In this document: piece after piece, positions 1 to 6,552 of the stretch | How positions within the stretch are numbered: the first letter of the stretch is position 1 | How the letters are laid out: each line of letters begins with the position of its first letter | Source: Pseudolabrys sp. | Lineage (GTDB): Bacteria; Pseudomonadota; Alphaproteobacteria; Rhizobiales; Xanthobacteraceae | Assembly: GCA_019246455.1 (NCBI GenBank) | Contig: JAFAQJ010000248.1 | Span: forward strand, 1 to 9,768 | DNA: 9,768 bases | Direction: 5' to 3' | Notes under the pieces: model-generated | What the model saw: only the letters and a program-made list of their open reading frames with translations | Told to the model about the DNA's origin: nothing | The model's database searches: none | Translations under genes and position numbers: made by a program

Positions 1-1
1 T

Positions 2-817
2 TCCGCGATTCGCCTGTTTCATCACACGGTCGATGATATGGTCGCAGCCCGGCAACGCGATCTCGACGGACAGGTGGATGGCGCGCCCCAAGATATCCTG
101 ACATTGCTGATCCGCGCCCGCGACCCGGAGAACGGCCAAGGCCTCACGCAACAGGAGATCCGGGCCAACGCCATCACCCTCATGTCGGCCGGTCAAGAAT
201 CCACTGCCGACGCGATTTCGTGGGCGCTTTACCTCCTCTCCCGCTCGCCGCACTGCCGCGAACAGGTATGCCAGGAAGCCGCCAGCGCGTTCGAGGGCGC
301 GCCCGAAACGATCATCGAGCATTTGCCGGTGACGCGCGCGGTGATCGACGAGACATTGCGGCTCTATCCGCCCCTCGCCGCGATCAGCCGCGTCGCCAAA
401 GGTCCGGATATACTGGCGGAAACCAAAGTGAAGGCCGGCGCGATGATCGTGATTGCGCCCTATGTCCTGCATCGCCATCGTCTGTGGGGCGACGACGCTG
501 ACCTGTTCGACCCATCGCGTTTTCTGCCGGGGGCCCGCGCCACCATCGATCGATACGCCTATCTGCCGTTCGGCGCCGGGGCGCGCGGCTGCATCGGCTC
601 GATCTTTGCGCTTCAGGAAGCCACGCTGGCGGTGGCGGCGATCACTCGCGATTTCGAGTTGGAGCTTGCCGACGGCCATGAAGTCTGGCCGGTCCATCGC
701 ATCACTCTGCGGCCACGCGACGGCCTGCCGATGCGGCTGCGGTTGCGTCGCGCTACAGCGGCTGCGGCTCCGCTTCCCCGACAATCGGTGCCGCCGGTTC
801 AGGCAGCCCTGTCTTAA
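2..817 (+). CDS. Cytochrome P450, C-terminal part (5' end outside window)
   Basis: The reading frame is open from base 2, so the gene begins left of the window; 271 residues remain. Numbering from base 2, the I-helix oxygen-activation motif AGQEST is at about 63-68, the K-helix ExxR motif as ETLR at 117-120, a PERF-like segment FDPSRF at 169-174, and the heme-binding loop FGAGARGCIG at 190-199, with the heme-ligating Cys at 197 (codon 590-592). All core motifs are intact and correctly ordered, so this is the catalytic half of a heme-thiolate monooxygenase. Such enzymes insert one oxygen atom into a substrate using electrons from a redox partner; no partner gene is visible here. The C-terminus (ITLRPRDGLPM and after) resembles the CYP4/CYP102-like style of tail, but I cannot assign a CYP family. 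The last 65 bp overlap the 3' end of the opposite-strand flavoprotein gene. The ATG at 38 is internal, not a start. Confidence 0.93.
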   Translation, partial: SAIRLFHHTVDDMVAARQRDLDGQVDGAPQDILTLLIRARDPENGQGLTQQEIRANAITLMSAGQESTADAISWALYLLSRSPHCREQVCQEAASAFEGAPETIIEHLPVTRAVIDETLRLYPPLAAISRVAKGPDILAETKVKAGAMIVIAPYVLHRHRLWGDDADLFDPSRFLPGARATIDRYAYLPFGAGARGCIGSIFALQEATLAVAAITRDFELELADGHEVWPVHRITLRPRDGLPMRLRLRRATAAAAPLPRQSVPPVQAALS

Positions 818-1430
818 CGCGACGGCCCAGGCTTCCGAGCACGTTACGGGTGCGACGCCACTGGATCGCAGCGAGAATGGCGTTGATGCTGGGCAGCCGC
901 GAGCGCTCGATATGTTGCGCCGGGTCCCATAGCTTCGACAGCCGCATCGCCTTGCCGCAGTGATAGTAGACGCTTTCGACGGTGATGACGATTACGGTGC
1001 GCGGCAAGGATTTTTCGCCAGTGAAGCGCGCGGCCAGAGCCGGGTCGGCCGAGATCGCGGCGCGGCCTTTCACCCGCAAGGTTTCGCCGCAGCCGGGAAT
1101 CAAAAAATGCAACGCCACGCGTGGATCGGCGACGATGTTGCGCAGTGACTCGATGCGGTTATTTCCATCGTAGTTCGGGATCAACAGCGTCTTTTCGTCG
1201 AGCACCTGAACGAACCCGCGCGCACCGCCGCGCGGTGAACATTCGACGCCGTGGACGCCGACCGTTGCCAGCGTCACGTAAGGCGATGCCGCCACAAAGT
1301 CCTGATACGGCGAAATAAGCTCTGCGGTTTCCTTGGCGAGCGCTGCCCATGCAGGCGCGCCGTAAATTTCGTCAAGCGCAGCGGCGCTCGAAACCAGATG
1401 TTCGATCGCGGTCATGATCCCCCGCAGCAT
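753..1430 (-). CDS. PPOX-type FMN-dependent flavoprotein (pyridoxamine 5'-phosphate oxidase-like)
   Basis: 225 residues if started at the ATG at 1430; an in-frame ATG at 1415 (220 aa) is an equally reasonable start. The split-barrel flavin-binding fold is suggested by the strand VTLATVGVHGVECSPRGG (about 52-69), by NYDGNNR (86-92) followed by a helix with SLRNIVADPRVALHFLIPG, then ETLRVKGRA and the late motif YHCGKAMRLSKLWDP (156-170). The combination SPRGG, GNNR, ETLRVxGRA and HCxKAxxRxxLWDP is typical of the family often called MSMEG_1061/DR_2398-type probable FMN-dependent enzymes. These are presumed cytosolic FMN-dependent oxidoreductases of unknown substrate, not true PdxH. The C-terminal 50 or so residues (after LWDP) are a longer basic/Pro-rich tail whose coding sequence runs into the opposite-strand P450 gene. 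The family is clear; the substrate is unknown. Confidence 0.88.
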   Translation of the reverse strand: MLRGIMTAIEHLVSSAAALDEIYGAPAWAALAKETAELISPYQDFVAASPYVTLATVGVHGVECSPRGGARGFVQVLDEKTLLIPNYDGNNRIESLRNIVADPRVALHFLIPGCGETLRVKGRAAISADPALAARFTGEKSLPRTVIVITVESVYYHCGKAMRLSKLWDPAQHIERSRLPSINAILAAIQWRRTRNVLGSLGRRVKTGLPEPAAPIVGEAEPQPL

Positions 1431-1526
1431 GTCGACATGCCTGACAGGGTAATCACACGCGATGGCGTCGAGAGTAAGGCGCGATCTGGTTCCACAAACT
1501 GAACCCGTCCACGTTCGGGCCGATAA

Positions 1527-1547
1527 CAGCGAATTTTCAGCGAATTT
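1527..1547. repeat. Tandem direct repeat CAGCGAATTT, period 11 bp
   Basis: Ten identical bases occur at 1527-1536 and 1538-1547, one helical turn apart. They lie in the 170-bp gene-free stretch 1431-1600, about 100 bp upstream of the flavoprotein start and just downstream of the amidohydrolase gene, both on the minus strand. In-phase repeats of this kind can be transcription-factor half sites, but the copy number is only two. I see no convincing promoter boxes or intrinsic terminator in the rest of 1431-1600. Confidence 0.4.
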
Positions 1548-1600
1548 AGGTCACCCCAACCTTCATCGCTAATGCGGGGGCTGGAACTTTTGGCGAGACA

Positions 1601-3028
1601 TTACGCAGGAGACACGCTTGCCCCACGCGGCCAGAGACCTGGCAGTGACAAGCCCAATCGATTCATGATCATTCGAACGGAACGCTGGGCCTGATCGAAT
1701 ATCCTCGACTGGTCCACCAGGGTTGCGCGTCCACTGCGAAGGACGACGCGGCCATTGACGAGAACCGTATCGGCGCTCGGGCCATGGCCAACGGTCACAA
1801 GCTGATGTGCCGGATCGATGCTCGGCATCATTTCTGCGGATTCTGCCGAGCGGATGACGATATCGGCCCGCTTGCCCGGCTCGAGGCTTCCAATCAGCGT
1901 TTGCAGTCCTGCCGCCTTCGCGCCTCCGACGGTCATCATTTCAAAGACATCTTCGGAGACCGTTTTAAAACCCGCGCCGCCAGCAAGCTGCAACGCGAGG
2001 AAGCCCGCGTCGCCCGCCGAGCTTTGGCGGGCCGAATCCGTGCCCAGCGCGACATTCACCCCTCGCTGTTTCATCTCGGGAAGCCGGGTATGCTTGCGCA
2101 GCGTCGTGCCACGGGAGACGTAAGCCAGCGGACACCAGACAATTGACATACCGGATTTGACGATCGGATCGACTTCGTCCTCATTGATGAGGTTCATATG
2201 GACGAATGTGGTATTCGCTCCGAGCACGCCGATTTCGGCAAAATGAATGAAGCGCGACCTGCCGTAGACACGCTCCATCGCCGCAGCCAAATCGAGATCA
2301 AAACCAACATGATTGTTCAGGATCACGCCTTCGCGGTCCGCTAATTTCTTCGCTGTGACGTAAAGCTCGTCCGAAGCCGTGCCCTCGCCGTAGAGCGCCA
2401 CGTGACCATGCGTGATGCCGTTCTTGTCGCGATTCCGGAATAACTGGCTGCCAAGCAACTTCAAGCACCTGTCTCGGTTCGGCGGCACGCGCGCAAAAAG
2501 CGCTTTGCTTGCGAGACCCGGGATTGCGTCCATGATTTCTGTAGTGTCCCAAAGATAAGGCTCGGCGAGCGAGCAGCGAACTCCGACCTGCCGCGTCGCA
2601 TCGGCGACCGCGTCGGGCTCAAATGCACTGCCCGGCTCAACATAGGTCGTTATGCCGTGTCGAAGCATTTCTATGCTGGCGATACCCGCCGCCGCATGTT
2701 CGTCTTCACCAGTCAGGGACGCTTTCCAATCCGCGTAATTAGGACCGCTCGATCCGCCCTTGCTGGCGTCGCCGCGGAAAAAACCGCGGCAGGTTTGGGC
2801 GTTCACATGTAAATGAGCGTCGATATAACCGGGATGGACGATCGCGCCTTTTGCGTCGATCGTATCCTTCGGTGACCAGTTTTCGAGAATGCCCTTTTCA
2901 GATCCGACTGCCGCTATCGTATGGCCTTTCACGGCGATTGCACCGCGATCGATGATGGAACGGCGCGCATCCATCGTTAACACGCAACTGTTCTTGATAA
3001 TGAGGTCGCAGGGCTGCGGCGCAGACAT
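1601..3028 (-). CDS. Metal-dependent amidohydrolase, ATZ/TRZ-type (COG0402-like)
   Basis: 475 residues. The ATG at 3028 is chosen because GGAAG lies about 10 nt upstream and it starts 14 nt after the enolase-superfamily stop; an in-frame start at 3076 would add 16 unlike-family residues and overlap that gene. An N-terminal β-sandwich (IIKNSCVLTMDARR..) leads to the TIM-barrel with metal site HxH at His72/His74 (DAHLHV), His240 (NNHVGFD), His277 (TTFVHMN) and Asp331 (LGTDS). It ends with the returning sandwich strands (SLEPGKRADIVI, VLVNGRVV). Family members are cytosolic deaminases, dechlorinases or cyclic-amidases acting on heterocycles. Odd point: the residue three after His240 is Phe243, where AtzA, cytosine deaminase and SAH deaminase carry a catalytic Glu. 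The gene is probably co-transcribed with the enolase-superfamily gene upstream. The reaction is not assignable; C-N bond hydrolysis on a small cyclic or amidine compound is my inference. Confidence 0.9.
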   Translation of the reverse strand: MSAPQPCDLIIKNSCVLTMDARRSIIDRGAIAVKGHTIAAVGSEKGILENWSPKDTIDAKGAIVHPGYIDAHLHVNAQTCRGFFRGDASKGGSSGPNYADWKASLTGEDEHAAAGIASIEMLRHGITTYVEPGSAFEPDAVADATRQVGVRCSLAEPYLWDTTEIMDAIPGLASKALFARVPPNRDRCLKLLGSQLFRNRDKNGITHGHVALYGEGTASDELYVTAKKLADREGVILNNHVGFDLDLAAAMERVYGRSRFIHFAEIGVLGANTTFVHMNLINEDEVDPIVKSGMSIVWCPLAYVSRGTTLRKHTRLPEMKQRGVNVALGTDSARQSSAGDAGFLALQLAGGAGFKTVSEDVFEMMTVGGAKAAGLQTLIGSLEPGKRADIVIRSAESAEMMPSIDPAHQLVTVGHGPSADTVLVNGRVVLRSGRATLVDQSRIFDQAQRSVRMIMNRLGLSLPGLWPRGASVSPA

Positions 3029-3042
3029 TGTCGAGATCTTCC

Positions 3043-4170
3043 CTAACGCGCGGCCGCTTGCGCAGCCTTGTTCCACTTTTCCAGAACCGCCATATCGATT
3101 TCCACGCCAAGCCCCGGGCCTTCTGGTGGATAGGAGAAGCCGTTCTCAATACGTAACGGCGTCTTCAGAAGATCTTCCTGGTGGTACAGTACGCCGCAGG
3201 CATCGCTGTCCGGGCCTAGGTTGGTCATCGCCACACCCAAGTGAATTTGTGCGGCGGTACCGATGCCAAACTCCGGCATGCTGCCGATCATGCACGGCAT
3301 GTTGGCCGCTTCACACATCGCAAAAATCCGCGACGCATTGAGGAGACCGCCCGCCTCGGTGACATAGACGTTGGCAATATCCGCCGCCTGGCGTCGTATG
3401 ACCTGCATTGCAGCGCGCGGGCTGCGGATGCTTTCGTCCGCCATCAATGGCACCCCGATATTCCGTCTGATCTCCGCCATACCGTCGAGGTCATGCGCGG
3501 GAAGCGGCTGCTCGACCAATTCCAGATTTTGCTTCTCCATCTCGCGGATGACCTGGATTGCTTGCTTGGCGGTCTGCCATCCCATATTTCCGTCGACGCG
3601 CAATTTGATGTCAGGCCCGATCGCTTCTCGAATCAGTTTGACTGCCGCGACATCACGCGCGGCATCCTCGCTTCCGACCTTGACCTTGACAGTGCGATGA
3701 CCCCACTTCACGCGCTCGCGTGCAAGTTCGGCCATGTCCTTGGGATCGCCGAACGGTATTGAATAGCTAAGCGGAACACGGTCGCGCACCTTGCCGCCCA
3801 GCAAATTGTAAAGCGGCGTATTAAGCGCCTTGCCGACGATGTCCCACAACGCCATCTCGATGCCAGCTTTGGCCTCTTCAACGCCGTCAAGCGCGTGGTC
3901 CATCTTCTGCATGATCGCGCCGATGCGGAATGGATCTTCACCGATTACCGCCGGAACTAACGCGGCCGTGAGGTCATGTCGCAGCAATGCGCCGCGGCGC
4001 TTGAACACGCTGTCGACCTCTCCAAGGCCGGTAATGCCGGCGTCGGTCTCGACAAAAACGATCGTGTAGTCGGAGAAGGCCGCAACGCCGAGTGCTGTCC
4101 GGGTCGCACCGCCAAAATTGCGCTTACGAGGACACAGAACCGGCACACAACGAATATTGGTGATTTTCAT
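3043..4170 (-). CDS. Enolase-superfamily enzyme (mandelate racemase/muconate lactonizing type)
   Basis: 375 residues from the ATG at 4170 (a TTG precedes it in frame at 4173; residue numbers here count from that TTG, i.e. one higher). The N-terminal capping domain spans about 1-125 (ITGLGEVDS, AGIEMALWDIVGK, LYNLLGG). The barrel carries the KxK pair Lys163/Lys165 (TVKVKVG), metal ligands Asp194 (RVDGN), Glu221 (VEQP) and Asp246 or Glu247 (ADES), and Glu301 in GSMPEFGIG at the end of strand seven. All three Mg2+ ligands and the strand-two base are present, so the enzyme should abstract an α-proton from a carboxylate substrate, giving racemization, dehydration or cycloisomerization. At the sixth strand (NVYVTEAGG) the usual MLE/epimerase Lys, five residues before the GG, is Tyr270. 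It is first in a two-gene minus-strand unit with the amidohydrolase and divergent from the GntR regulator. Superfamily is certain; substrate is not. Confidence 0.94.
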   Translation of the reverse strand: MKITNIRCVPVLCPRKRNFGGATRTALGVAAFSDYTIVFVETDAGITGLGEVDSVFKRRGALLRHDLTAALVPAVIGEDPFRIGAIMQKMDHALDGVEEAKAGIEMALWDIVGKALNTPLYNLLGGKVRDRVPLSYSIPFGDPKDMAELARERVKWGHRTVKVKVGSEDAARDVAAVKLIREAIGPDIKLRVDGNMGWQTAKQAIQVIREMEKQNLELVEQPLPAHDLDGMAEIRRNIGVPLMADESIRSPRAAMQVIRRQAADIANVYVTEAGGLLNASRIFAMCEAANMPCMIGSMPEFGIGTAAQIHLGVAMTNLGPDSDACGVLYHQEDLLKTPLRIENGFSYPPEGPGLGVEIDMAVLEKWNKAAQAAAR

Positions 4171-4182
4171 CAAGAACGCTCA

Positions 4183-4211
4183 TTGACAAGTGTTCGGAAC
4201 TCTCTAACACT
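4183..4211 (+). promoter_or_regulatory. Candidate σ70 promoter of the regulator-transport operon
   Basis: A perfect -35 box TTGACA is at 4183-4188. With a 16-17 bp spacer, a weak -10 (TAACAC or AACACT, 4205-4211) follows. It sits in the 64-bp gap between two divergent starts (4170 and 4235) and would give a leader of roughly 15-20 nt before the GAGGGG ribosome site. The -35 is strong and the -10 matches only 3 of 6, a pattern seen in regulated promoters. I see no good promoter for the opposite strand, although one must lie near. Confidence 0.5.
4189..4211. promoter_or_regulatory. Inverted-repeat candidate operator AGTGTT-N11-AACACT
   Basis: AGTGTT (4189-4194) and its exact reverse complement AACACT (4206-4211) are separated by 11 nt, so the two arms are about 17 bp centre to centre. 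One outer pair (C4187/G4213) also matches. The element starts right after the -35 hexamer and ends on the -10, so a protein bound here would block RNA polymerase. A dimeric FadR-type regulator encoded 24 bp downstream is the obvious candidate ligand. Known FadR-family operators usually have a shorter spacer, which is a caution. Confidence 0.45.
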
Positions 4212-4234
4212 CGAATAGAGGGGTGTCCATCGCG

Positions 4235-4999
4235 ATGACCGCCGTTTTCCCAAAGCCGGTTGCTCAGTCGCTACCGAACCAGGTCGCGGCCCTCATTATG
4301 CAGCGGGTCGCCAGTGGTGAACTGGTCTCGGGACATAAGTTGCCGTCGCAGCGTCAGCTGGCGCAGTCGATGGGTGTCGGCCTTGCTGTCGTGCGCGAAG
4401 CCGTGAAGCGCCTCGAAGCCCTCAACGTGCTCGATGCCACCCACGGCAGCGGCACGGTCGTCCAACCATTCCGCTGGATGCCGCTGCTCTACGACCAGTC
4501 GCTGTTCACACTGGCAATGAAGCGGATCGGCATCCGCGATCTCTGGGAAACCCGTCGTCTGCTAGAAGGACAGATCGTGCGTCTCGCTGCCGAGCGAGCG
4601 CGCAAAGAAAATCTTGCGGAAATCCGCGCGGTGCTCGATCGCACCGACCCGCTCCCCGTCAACTATGACGACAGCTCCGCACTTAACCGCGAATTCCACA
4701 TCGCTGTCGCCAAGGCTTCGCACAACGGCGTACTAGTCGACCTTCTCACCCCGCTGGTCGACGTCCACTTCCAAGGTATTGCGCACCATTTCACTGAGGA
4801 CGTTTGTCGGCGCACGTGGCAGGCACACGCCTCGATTTATCGTGCGATTGCCAAACACGACGTCGCCGCCGCCGAGCGAGCGATGCGTGACCATTTTACG
4901 GTTGGGCCGATCGCTGTCGAAACTCATACCAGTGACGCAGCTCGGAGCGGCTCACGATCCAAGCCGGTTCGCAACAAACCGCACCAGCGTAGGAAATAA
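4235..4999 (+). CDS. GntR-family transcriptional regulator, FadR (FCD) subfamily
   Basis: 254 residues from the ATG at 4235, preceded at 4217-4223 by AGAGGGG; the in-frame GTG at 4223 would have no ribosome site. The N-terminal winged helix (about 15-78) shows the GntR pattern: IMQRVASGELVSGHKLPSQR, then QLAQSMGVGLAVVREAVKRL and the wing HGSGTVV. The all-helical FCD effector domain spans about 100-222, starting LWETRRLLEG. Likely metal/ligand residues are His155 (NREFH), His198 (AHASIYRAI) and His220 (MRDHF). The position usually filled by a metal-binding Asp (D..FH) is Asn151. FCD regulators bind small carboxylates and usually repress catabolic genes until the inducer appears. Divergent placement against the enolase/amidohydrolase genes and being the first gene of the transport operon argue for local control and autoregulation. 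A 15-20 residue basic tail ends the protein. Confidence 0.93.
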   Translation: MTAVFPKPVAQSLPNQVAALIMQRVASGELVSGHKLPSQRQLAQSMGVGLAVVREAVKRLEALNVLDATHGSGTVVQPFRWMPLLYDQSLFTLAMKRIGIRDLWETRRLLEGQIVRLAAERARKENLAEIRAVLDRTDPLPVNYDDSSALNREFHIAVAKASHNGVLVDLLTPLVDVHFQGIAHHFTEDVCRRTWQAHASIYRAIAKHDVAAAERAMRDHFTVGPIAVETHTSDAARSGSRSKPVRNKPHQRRK

Positions 5000-5006
5000 G
5001 CCGCCG

Positions 5007-5672
5007 ATGCTCCGCTTCGACACCATCGTTGGTGATATCCCATACCTCTTGATGGGGATCCCACTGACTCTGGGTTTAACGTTCGTCGCCTTTGTCGCCG
5101 GCATCACGGTCGGACTGCCAATAGCGGTGATCCGAAATGCCCGCATTCCGGTCCTTGGTGTCGTGGCGCGCTTCATCGTCGACTTCTTCCGCACGACGCC
5201 GCCTCTGATGCACATCGTTTGGGCCTATTATGCGCTGCCAGTCCTTGCCGACATTCGGTTGGACGCCTTTACGGTTGTCGCCGGGGCGCTGGCTTGCAGT
5301 TCCGGCGCGCAGATGTCTGAAATCTTTCGCGGCGCGATCACCGCAGTTCCGCGCGGGCAATGGGATGCAGGCCAAATGGTCGGGCTGTCCTATACCCAGC
5401 GCCTGTGGTGGGTGATTCTGCCGCAGTCGCTGCGACTGATTTATGCGCCGACCTGTAATGCCTTAGTCAGCCTTCTCAAGCAGTCTTCACTTGCGGCTGT
5501 CATCGCTTTGCCTGAGGTGATGAATCGCGGTTGGGTGCTGGCGGCCGGAAATTTCCGCCCAATCGAAGTCCTGACGACGGTTGCTCTGATCTATTTCGTT
5601 TTGACTTGGCCGCTGGTGCTGGTTGCTGCCCATCTCGAGCGGCGCAGCAGCGTGGCCTATCAGAACGAATAG
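5007..5672 (+). CDS. ABC transporter permease, polar amino-acid (HisMQ/GlnP) type, copy 1
   Basis: 221 residues. The start is the ATG at 5007 with AGGAAA 10 nt upstream, 7 nt after the regulator's stop; the frame stays open to 4779, but that part only shadows the regulator gene. The protein has the usual 5-or-so membrane segments, beginning at about 11-41. It has the family motif FRTTPPL at 61-67 and the cytoplasmic EAA coupling loop from Glu105 through Gly126 to the ILPQ at 137-140, which docks on the ATPase. It is a paralogue of the second permease downstream (both 221 aa, both FRTTPPL then IVWxYYxLP), and the two probably form a heterodimeric channel. It is cotranscribed with the solute-binding protein. 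The importer class handles amino acids, opines and related compounds. Confidence 0.93.
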   Translation: MLRFDTIVGDIPYLLMGIPLTLGLTFVAFVAGITVGLPIAVIRNARIPVLGVVARFIVDFFRTTPPLMHIVWAYYALPVLADIRLDAFTVVAGALACSSGAQMSEIFRGAITAVPRGQWDAGQMVGLSYTQRLWWVILPQSLRLIYAPTCNALVSLLKQSSLAAVIALPEVMNRGWVLAAGNFRPIEVLTTVALIYFVLTWPLVLVAAHLERRSSVAYQNE

Positions 5673-5689
5673 CGCGTGCTGGGCTAACC

Positions 5690-5706
5690 GGGAGCGAGTA
5701 GCTCCC
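5690..5706 (+). other. Intercistronic stem-loop before the solute-binding protein gene
   Basis: GGGAGC (5690-5695), a five-base loop, and GCTCCC (5701-5706) form a perfect 6-bp stem, 18 nt after the permease stop and 4 nt before the AGAAGGGG ribosome site. There is no U-run after it, so it is not an intrinsic terminator. Stem-loops here often stabilize the solute-binding-protein message relative to its neighbours; that role is inferred. Confidence 0.5.
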
Positions 5707-5726
5707 ACAAAGAAGGGGTAACGACC

Positions 5727-6542
5727 ATGCGTATCCTAGCGGTTGGCGGACTACTCGTTGCGTTCGCCTTGCAATTTGCGCCCACGACAGTAAATGCGCA
5801 AAGCACCATCGATGAAATCAAACAGCGCGGCGAGTTGCGTGTTGCTGGCGTCCTTTATCGCCCGCTGATCTCGCCGCGACCGAACGGCGAATACGTTGGC
5901 ATCGACGTCGAACTTATGAAGCTGATGGCCACCGATCTCGGGGTCAAGCTCAACATCATCAACTCCGAATGGGCGACCGCAGTCGCCGGGATCGATGCCA
6001 AGAAGTGGGACGTCGTGCCCGCCCTCTGCATCACCGACAAGCGCAAGGAAGTAATCGATTTCAGCGAAAGTTACATCACGATTGGCGCGACAGTAACCAC
6101 ATCGGCCAACAACCCCAAGAATCTGACGAGCATCGAATCCTTTAACCGGCCTGAGGTCATCTTCGCAGTGCCGACTGGATCGTGGTCCGAATCCGTTGCT
6201 AAGGAGGTCGCGCCGAACGCGACCATGAAAGGTTTTGCGCAATCCACTTCCGCCGACCTAATCCAAGAGGTGGTGGCGGGGCGCGCCGACGCGGTGATCC
6301 TCGACACGCCAATCCAAACCACGGTCGCACTTGCCGCATTTGGCGACAAACTCAGGATTTTACCGGGCCACAACAAGCCGCTCGACGTAAAGGCCTGCAA
6401 GGTCGGCTACGGTTACAAAAAAGGCGACACTAAAATGAAAGACTACATCGACGCTTTCGTCAGCAAGATGCGTCAATCCGGGAAGCTCGATGCGTTGATC
6501 ACCGAATATATGAAGCCCGATCAGATCAAGGCGACGAACTGA
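5727..6542 (+). CDS. Periplasmic amino-acid-type solute-binding protein (SBP family 3)
   Basis: 271 residues; the ATG has AGAAGGGG at 5711-5718, 8 nt upstream. Residues 1-24 are a Sec signal peptide (hydrophobic core LAVGGLLVAFALQFA, cleavage likely after VNA). The mature protein begins with IDEIKQRGELRVAG, the standard SBP_bac_3 opening, then GEYVGIDVELMKLMATDLG. The ligand site shows ITDKR with Arg106, the residue that in this family grips the α-carboxylate, and Asp193 in ADAVILDTP, usually the α-amino contact. Both being kept suggests a ligand with an amino-acid-like head. Two Cys (101, 224) could form a disulfide. The C-terminal half has the usual SGKLDALITEYMKPDQ end. It delivers substrate to the two permeases flanking it in the operon. 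Ligand identity is not readable. Confidence 0.94.
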   Translation: MRILAVGGLLVAFALQFAPTTVNAQSTIDEIKQRGELRVAGVLYRPLISPRPNGEYVGIDVELMKLMATDLGVKLNIINSEWATAVAGIDAKKWDVVPALCITDKRKEVIDFSESYITIGATVTTSANNPKNLTSIESFNRPEVIFAVPTGSWSESVAKEVAPNATMKGFAQSTSADLIQEVVAGRADAVILDTPIQTTVALAAFGDKLRILPGHNKPLDVKACKVGYGYKKGDTKMKDYIDAFVSKMRQSGKLDALITEYMKPDQIKATN

Positions 6543-6552
6543 TCGGTCGACA

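Noticed and set aside
3029..3076. Longer amidohydrolase start at 3076 (16 extra residues)
   Set aside because: It would overlap the enolase-superfamily gene, has no clear ribosome site, and the added residues do not look like the family; GGAAG before 3028 fits better.
2889..3341. 150-codon plus-strand frame across the amidohydrolase/enolase junction
   Set aside because: Antisense to two well-supported genes, Cys/Arg/Pro-rich without motifs or a ribosome site.
4779..5006. Extended start of the first permease, upstream into the regulator gene
   Set aside because: The 76 extra residues are a shadow of the FCD domain coding sequence; the membrane protein begins at MLRFD with AGGAAA just upstream.
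5751..6242. 163-codon minus-strand frame inside the binding-protein gene
   Set aside because: Wholly antisense to a clear SBP gene and with no family-like motifs; typical GC-rich shadow frame.
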